This document shows positions 59,643 through 64,000 of a DNA stretch of 64,000 nucleotides, piece after piece. How positions within the stretch are numbered: position 1 is the stretch's first letter; each line of letters begins with the position of its first letter. The notes under the pieces are model-generated. The model was given only the letters and a program-made list of their open reading frames with translations. It was not told where the DNA came from and did not search any database. A program made the translations under genes and the position numbers. The DNA comes from Chitinophagales bacterium (GTDB lineage Bacteria; Bacteroidota; Bacteroidia; Chitinophagales; Chitinophagaceae): positions 186,001 through 250,000 of the forward strand of contig JAFLBL010000004.1 of the NCBI GenBank assembly GCA_017303855.1, read 5' to 3'.

Positions 59643-61058
59643 ATGTCAACAGATAAACATCCCTATGTTATTCTTGCCATAGAAGACAATCCGGGCGATT
59701 TTGTACTGATTACTGAGTTTCTTGAAGAAAGGATAGAATCGGCCAGTTTTTATCATGCCCCTGATTTTAAATCAGCCAGGGAACTCATTGAAACGCATCA
59801 TACTTCCCTTGATGTGATCCTGCTTGACCTGACACTGCCGGACAGGAGTGGCAGTTTCCTCGTGACAGACATTCTGGCGTTGGCTGCAAATATTCCTGTG
59901 ATAGTACTGACGGGAAATGCGGATGTGGAGTTCAGCATCCGTTCTATCAGTTTTGGTGTTTCCGACTACCTGTTGAAAGATAATCTGTCTGCCGATACAC
60001 TCTATAAAAGTATACTATACTCAATCGAACGGAAGAAAATTTATAAGCAATTAAAAGAATCGGAGGAGCGCTTCAGTACTTTATTTCAGCTGAGTCCGCA
60101 ACCCATGTATGTATATGATCCGGAAACATCATTGATTGCCCAGGTGAACCAGGCGGCTGCGGAGTTTTTCGGGTACAGGCAGCCTGAAATGAAGGGAATG
60201 AGTATACTGGACATTGTATATACCGATGATTCGGATTTGGCAAAGGATATGATGAAAGAGGTAATGGCAGATACGGCTGATTCCTATGCTGAACAAATCC
60301 GCTTCCGGAAAAAATCGGGAGAGTTGGTGTATGTGGAATTGTTTGGTACCAGTATCCGGCTGGAAGGGAAATACCTGCGGTCTGTGATTGCTATTGATAT
60401 AACGGAAAAATTACAGTTTGAGAATAAAATAACCCGGGCGATCATTAAGACCCAGGAAGATGAACGCTATGAAATCGGGAGTGAGTTGCACGATAATATC
60501 TGCCAGATACTGGCATCCAGCCAGATGTATATGAGTATGCTGGAGCCAGCGCTGGAAGAGGATGCTATTGGTATGCTGGAGCATGCAAAAGGAAATACAG
60601 GGCTGGCCATCAGGGAAATCAGGAATCTCTCTCACCGGCTGGCTCCCGCGTTTTTTGATGAATCCAGCCTGGAAGAGTCACTGGAAAGGCTGATTGCCGA
60701 TTTTTCTATCAGCGGAGATGTGAGAATTGACTATGCGGTAAGTGAAAAAGTAATTGACCGTAAACTGGAGCATGACCTGCAACTTAATCTGTACCGGATA
60801 TTACAGGAGCAAATGCGGAACATTCAGAAATACGCAAATGCCTCCAGGATTGATATATGTGTGGATATTGAAGATCAGTTTCTCACCATGCTGGTACGGG
60901 ATAATGGTGTTGGGTTTGATATGACAACGGTAAAGAAAGGAATCGGTATTGCCAATATGCGCCGAAGAGCCGGTTTGTTCAGTGGTACAATACAGATTAC
61001 CTCTTCTCCGGGACACGGGTGCGAATTGCTGGTCCGGATACCGTTGGATGCTGACTGA
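59643..61058 (+). CDS. Receiver-PAS-HisKA_3 hybrid sensor histidine kinase
   Basis: 471 aa. Receiver domain 8-125 with acidic pocket E14-D15, phosphoacceptor D62 (VILLDLTLPD) and K112; PAS domain about 140-255; then a NarX/DesK-type histidine kinase with H283 in SELHDNICQIL and an ATPase domain with RDNGVGFD and KGIGIANMRRR. A receiver placed before a kinase means its activity is set by phosphorylation from another kinase, possibly the sensor protein encoded next. No membrane segment, so cytoplasmic. No LuxR-type output partner lies in the window. Confidence 0.9.
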   Translation: MSTDKHPYVILAIEDNPGDFVLITEFLEERIESASFYHAPDFKSARELIETHHTSLDVILLDLTLPDRSGSFLVTDILALAANIPVIVLTGNADVEFSIRSISFGVSDYLLKDNLSADTLYKSILYSIERKKIYKQLKESEERFSTLFQLSPQPMYVYDPETSLIAQVNQAAAEFFGYRQPEMKGMSILDIVYTDDSDLAKDMMKEVMADTADSYAEQIRFRKKSGELVYVELFGTSIRLEGKYLRSVIAIDITEKLQFENKITRAIIKTQEDERYEIGSELHDNICQILASSQMYMSMLEPALEEDAIGMLEHAKGNTGLAIREIRNLSHRLAPAFFDESSLEESLERLIADFSISGDVRIDYAVSEKVIDRKLEHDLQLNLYRILQEQMRNIQKYANASRIDICVDIEDQFLTMLVRDNGVGFDMTTVKKGIGIANMRRRAGLFSGTIQITSSPGHGCELLVRIPLDAD

Positions 61059-61110
61059 ACGCAGCACTTCTGCAACAGGTAACGATAAGGGAATATGAAA
61101 AAAAACAATT

Positions 61111-64000
61111 ATGAGCACAAAGGCTGATCCCGGCAATGTCAAGCGGAAGGCGGCTGCCGGATCTGCTAAACCGGTACCAGACATATTTTCATTGGGCTGT
61201 TCAGGCAAAAGCTGGGAACGCGTAAAACAGTTGTTGACTCCCTTTATCCAATCATCGGGAATGCCGGTGCTGCTTACACAGCCGGTGAATAAAGTCATTG
61301 CCGCAAAACTGTCTGTCTGGCTGAAGGCTTCACGTTTCAGTATCAGGCCGGCGGCCAATGGCCAGATTCCGGCCTTACATACTTTATATTTAACCCCTGA
61401 AGGATACCGGTCATGGATAAGTGAGAATACAATTGTACTGGAGAAACAGGCCGGCAGGAACGCTAAAAGCGCTGACGGGCAATTGCAATCCGTTTTGCAT
61501 GAACTTAATGAGCGGGTGAAGGAGCAAACCTGCCTGTATGCAATTTCCCGTCTGATTACAACGAATCCCTCGGTAAATAAGTTGTTGCAGGAAGCGCTCC
61601 GGCATATCCCAAAGGGGTGGCAATACCCTGCACAAACTCTAGCTGTAATTACGTTGGGAAAACAGGAGTTCAGGTCTTCCCGCTTACGAAAGAGTAGCTG
61701 GTCTCAATCTGCCGGCTGTACTACATCAGAAGGTGAGAAATTCAGACTGGAAGTATTTTATACAAAAAAATTTCCGGAAGCAGATGAAGGTCCTTTTTTA
61801 AAAAGTGAACGGGCTTTGCTGAATGCCATTGCGGATTTGATAAATAATTATATCGGGCAGGCTGCCGTAAACGGGTTGGCACGATTAAATGAAGAAATGC
61901 TGAAGGAGGCACAAAGGCTGACATTACAAGGGAGCTGGAATTATAATACGGTCAGTAATAAATTATACTGGTCAGATACCATTTATGAGTTGTTCGGGGT
62001 AAAACAGGCCGGATTCAATAAATCCTTTGGTGCTTTTTACCGCCTGGTCGTACCGGATGACAGGAAAAGGGTAATGGATACAATGAAAGCAGCCCGGTTG
62101 AAGGGAACGTCATTTCAAATGGAATATGCTATTATTACTCCGGCAGGGGCAAAGAAATACATGGAGGAGTATGGGCATTGTGAGATCGATAAACGGGGAA
62201 AAGTGACCAGAATCTTCGGTACGGTACAGGATATAAGCAGGAGGAAGAAAGCAGAGGAGGAACAGGCGGCGGAAATGGCGGAAAAGAAACAGAAATATGA
62301 GGTGGAGAAACTGGAACGAGGGGTTATTGAGTCATCACTGGGCGGGACAATTGAAATAAAGCAATTATTGGGTTTCTATATCAGCGAACTGGAGAAACTT
62401 TTTCCGGACTGCAAGACGTCATTGCTCAGCGTACAACATAACCGGTTGCACAATTTCTGGTCGTCCTCCCTGCCGGCAACTTATGTGGCGGCTATTGAAG
62501 GTCTGGAGACTGGTCCGGTTGCAGGTTCCTGTGGTACGGCGGCCCATTTTAAAAAGCTGATTATTGTGGACGATATTGCTCATGATCCTTTGTGGGCAAA
62601 ATATAGAAAAGCAGCGCTGGCCTCCGGTCTGAAAGCCTGTTGGTCTTATCCCGTGTTTAACGCAGCAGGAGAAGTGACGGCCACTTTTGCACAGTATTTC
62701 AGTACACCACGTAAGCCAAGCAGCACGGAGCTGGAGTTTTTCACGAGGGCCGGCTCGCTGATTTCGCTGATGCTGGAGAATCATGAAAAGGAGCAACGGC
62801 TGAAACTCAGTCATGAACGTTTCGGCTTTGTTACCAGGGCCACATCCGATGCAATATGGGACTGGAATCTGCAAACAAACATAACCTTTTGCGGAGATGG
62901 ATTTAGCACAATTTTGGGGGAGGAACTGTCAGAGGATCAGTGGAACCTTGATGTCTGGCTCGGTCATGTACACCCGGAAGACCGCTCGCAAATAATACTA
63001 ACAGTAGAGCAGACAATGCGGGGAAAAGGTATCAGGTGGGAACATGAATACCGGGTTAAAAAAAAGGATGGACGTTTTATATTCGTCTCGGACCGGGCAT
63101 ATATAATCCGTGATAAGAATGGAAAACCAATTCGTATTATCGGAGCCATACGTGACATTACCTTAAAACGGGAAGAAGAGCAACGGTTACGGTTATTCGA
63201 ACAATTGGTATCGGGTACCAGTGATGCGGTAGTAATCACAACCGCGGCACCACTGGATAAGAATGGACCGCAAATTATATACGTGAATGAAGCTTTTTGC
63301 AGAATGACCGGATATACGGCTGTTGAATTAATCGGTCAAACGCCACGGATACTGCAGGGGCAACGGTCAGATTGGGCTGAGCTGAGCCGGTTAAAACTGG
63401 CGTTGAAACGGGGTGAGATCTGTGAAATCAGTACAATCAATTACAGGAAAGACGGAAAGGAATACAGGGTGGAAATGACGGTGAAACCGGTTTTTGACGG
63501 GCAGGGAAAACTGACGCATTTTTTCGCCATACAACGCGATATAACCCGGCAATGGCAATTGCAGAAGCAAAGCCGGTTGATGGAAATCGTGAGTCATACA
63601 TTCAAAGAGCACGACAACCTGGCCGTATCTCTTGGTGCATTTTTGAAAAAGCTGGTTGAGTTCGGTGATTTTACTGCTGCTGAAACGTGGTTACTTTCGC
63701 CAGAGAGGAAGAAGTTCACACTAATCGCCAATTTCGCTTCCACCAGCGAAGCGAAGAAATATTATGTAGAAAATAAATCGCTCAACAGTTTAACACCGGA
63801 AGGCGGGCTGTTAAAAGAGATATGGAACCGGCAGGAGTTGATTATTGTAGACAATTTTGATAAGCATCCGACCCTGCGCAGAAAGGAGGGAATTCTTAAG
63901 GCAGGGTTTAAATCCGCCCTTGCCATACCGTTGATCAGTAAAGGAGAATTAATTGGTGCGTTAACCATTTTAACGGATAAGAAGGCTGCATTTTTAAGTG
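61111..64000 (+). CDS. Multi-domain PAS/GAF sensor protein, partial at window end
   Basis: Open frame of 963 codons running off the window. Domains: a degenerate CheB-like segment (about 25-100, LGCSGKS and LYLTPEG), GAF-like (about 130-250), PAS (about 270-390), GAF (about 408-560), PAS (571-690), PAS (696-815, NEAFCRMTGYTAVELIGQTP), GAF (from about 826). A histidine kinase domain is expected beyond the end. ATG 61111 is chosen; the ATG at 61095 is in another frame that stops at once. The gene is 52 bases after the receiver-kinase gene and probably acts with it. No membrane segment is visible. Confidence 0.85.
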   Translation, partial: MSTKADPGNVKRKAAAGSAKPVPDIFSLGCSGKSWERVKQLLTPFIQSSGMPVLLTQPVNKVIAAKLSVWLKASRFSIRPAANGQIPALHTLYLTPEGYRSWISENTIVLEKQAGRNAKSADGQLQSVLHELNERVKEQTCLYAISRLITTNPSVNKLLQEALRHIPKGWQYPAQTLAVITLGKQEFRSSRLRKSSWSQSAGCTTSEGEKFRLEVFYTKKFPEADEGPFLKSERALLNAIADLINNYIGQAAVNGLARLNEEMLKEAQRLTLQGSWNYNTVSNKLYWSDTIYELFGVKQAGFNKSFGAFYRLVVPDDRKRVMDTMKAARLKGTSFQMEYAIITPAGAKKYMEEYGHCEIDKRGKVTRIFGTVQDISRRKKAEEEQAAEMAEKKQKYEVEKLERGVIESSLGGTIEIKQLLGFYISELEKLFPDCKTSLLSVQHNRLHNFWSSSLPATYVAAIEGLETGPVAGSCGTAAHFKKLIIVDDIAHDPLWAKYRKAALASGLKACWSYPVFNAAGEVTATFAQYFSTPRKPSSTELEFFTRAGSLISLMLENHEKEQRLKLSHERFGFVTRATSDAIWDWNLQTNITFCGDGFSTILGEELSEDQWNLDVWLGHVHPEDRSQIILTVEQTMRGKGIRWEHEYRVKKKDGRFIFVSDRAYIIRDKNGKPIRIIGAIRDITLKREEEQRLRLFEQLVSGTSDAVVITTAAPLDKNGPQIIYVNEAFCRMTGYTAVELIGQTPRILQGQRSDWAELSRLKLALKRGEICEISTINYRKDGKEYRVEMTVKPVFDGQGKLTHFFAIQRDITRQWQLQKQSRLMEIVSHTFKEHDNLAVSLGAFLKKLVEFGDFTAAETWLLSPERKKFTLIANFASTSEAKKYYVENKSLNSLTPEGGLLKEIWNRQELIIVDNFDKHPTLRRKEGILKAGFKSALAIPLISKGELIGALTILTDKKAAFLS

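Overview
The window reads as chromosomal DNA from a member of the Bacteroidota, most likely Chitinophagaceae or a close relative (family level is an inference). Direct evidence: many starts are preceded by the Bacteroidota -7 box TAnnTTTG rather than a Shine-Dalgarno, there is a secreted protein with a type IX sorting tail, a TonB-dependent receptor with an N-terminal carboxypeptidase-regulatory-like domain, an ExbB-ExbD-ExbD-TonB cluster, and a short NuoG. No rRNA, tRNA, CRISPR array, IS element or prophage was seen, and no gap between genes exceeds about 300 bases.

Layout. 0-3.5 kb: LptF/LptG-type permease, cation efflux protein, OsmC protein. 3.5-23 kb: a sulfur assimilation island. It holds an Rrf2 regulator, 1-Cys peroxiredoxin, APS reductase (cysH), ATP sulfurylase (cysD, cysN), SUMT (cobA), sulfite reductase, a complete early tetrapyrrole route (5-aminolevulinate synthase, a HemC-HemD fusion, HemB), a precorrin-2 dehydrogenase fused to a TauE/SafE-type permease, a TonB-dependent receptor, an aldo/keto reductase and a MetZ-like sulfhydrylase. 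Six copies of a 15-base palindrome (CTAYTW-N3-WDGTAG) lie upstream of the transcription units of this island and nowhere else that I noticed; this looks like one regulon. Read together, the genes take sulfate to sulfide, make siroheme from glycine and succinyl-CoA for the sulfite reductase, and fix sulfide into homocysteine.

23-34.6 kb: housekeeping genes: two pseudouridine synthases, RlmN, a thiolase, HisS with a small phosphatase, a Spy-like periplasmic protein, and a TonB / PstS-like / TPR group. 34.7-49.4 kb: a complete 14-gene complex I operon, nuoA-N, interrupted by a DUF4440-like gene and by a four-helix-bundle (23S rRNA intervening-sequence type) gene. 49.4-55.7 kb: a MacB-type permease, the ExbB/ExbD/ExbD/TonB motor, and mnmE. 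55.7-64 kb: a membrane-bound AraC regulator, a glycine-rich T9SS substrate, a receiver-PAS-histidine kinase, and a long PAS/GAF sensor protein cut by the window end.

The most unusual structure is a set of tandem heptamer repeats. In five operon-internal gaps (cysD-cysN, nuoA-nuoB, nuoD-nuoE, the gap before nuoF, nuoF-nuoG) A-rich heptamer arms about 30 bases long, built on GTAAAAA/GTCAAAA, begin at the upstream stop codon. They face an inverted partner that ends within 0-36 bases of the next start codon. In the nuoF-nuoG gap the two arms enclose the four-helix-bundle gene. Other heptamer or octamer families occur elsewhere, and one of them (GACTCCC) is inserted in frame in both the sulfite reductase and HisS genes. 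I propose that these are a dispersed intervening-sequence-like element; the positions and sequences are seen directly, the mechanism is inference.
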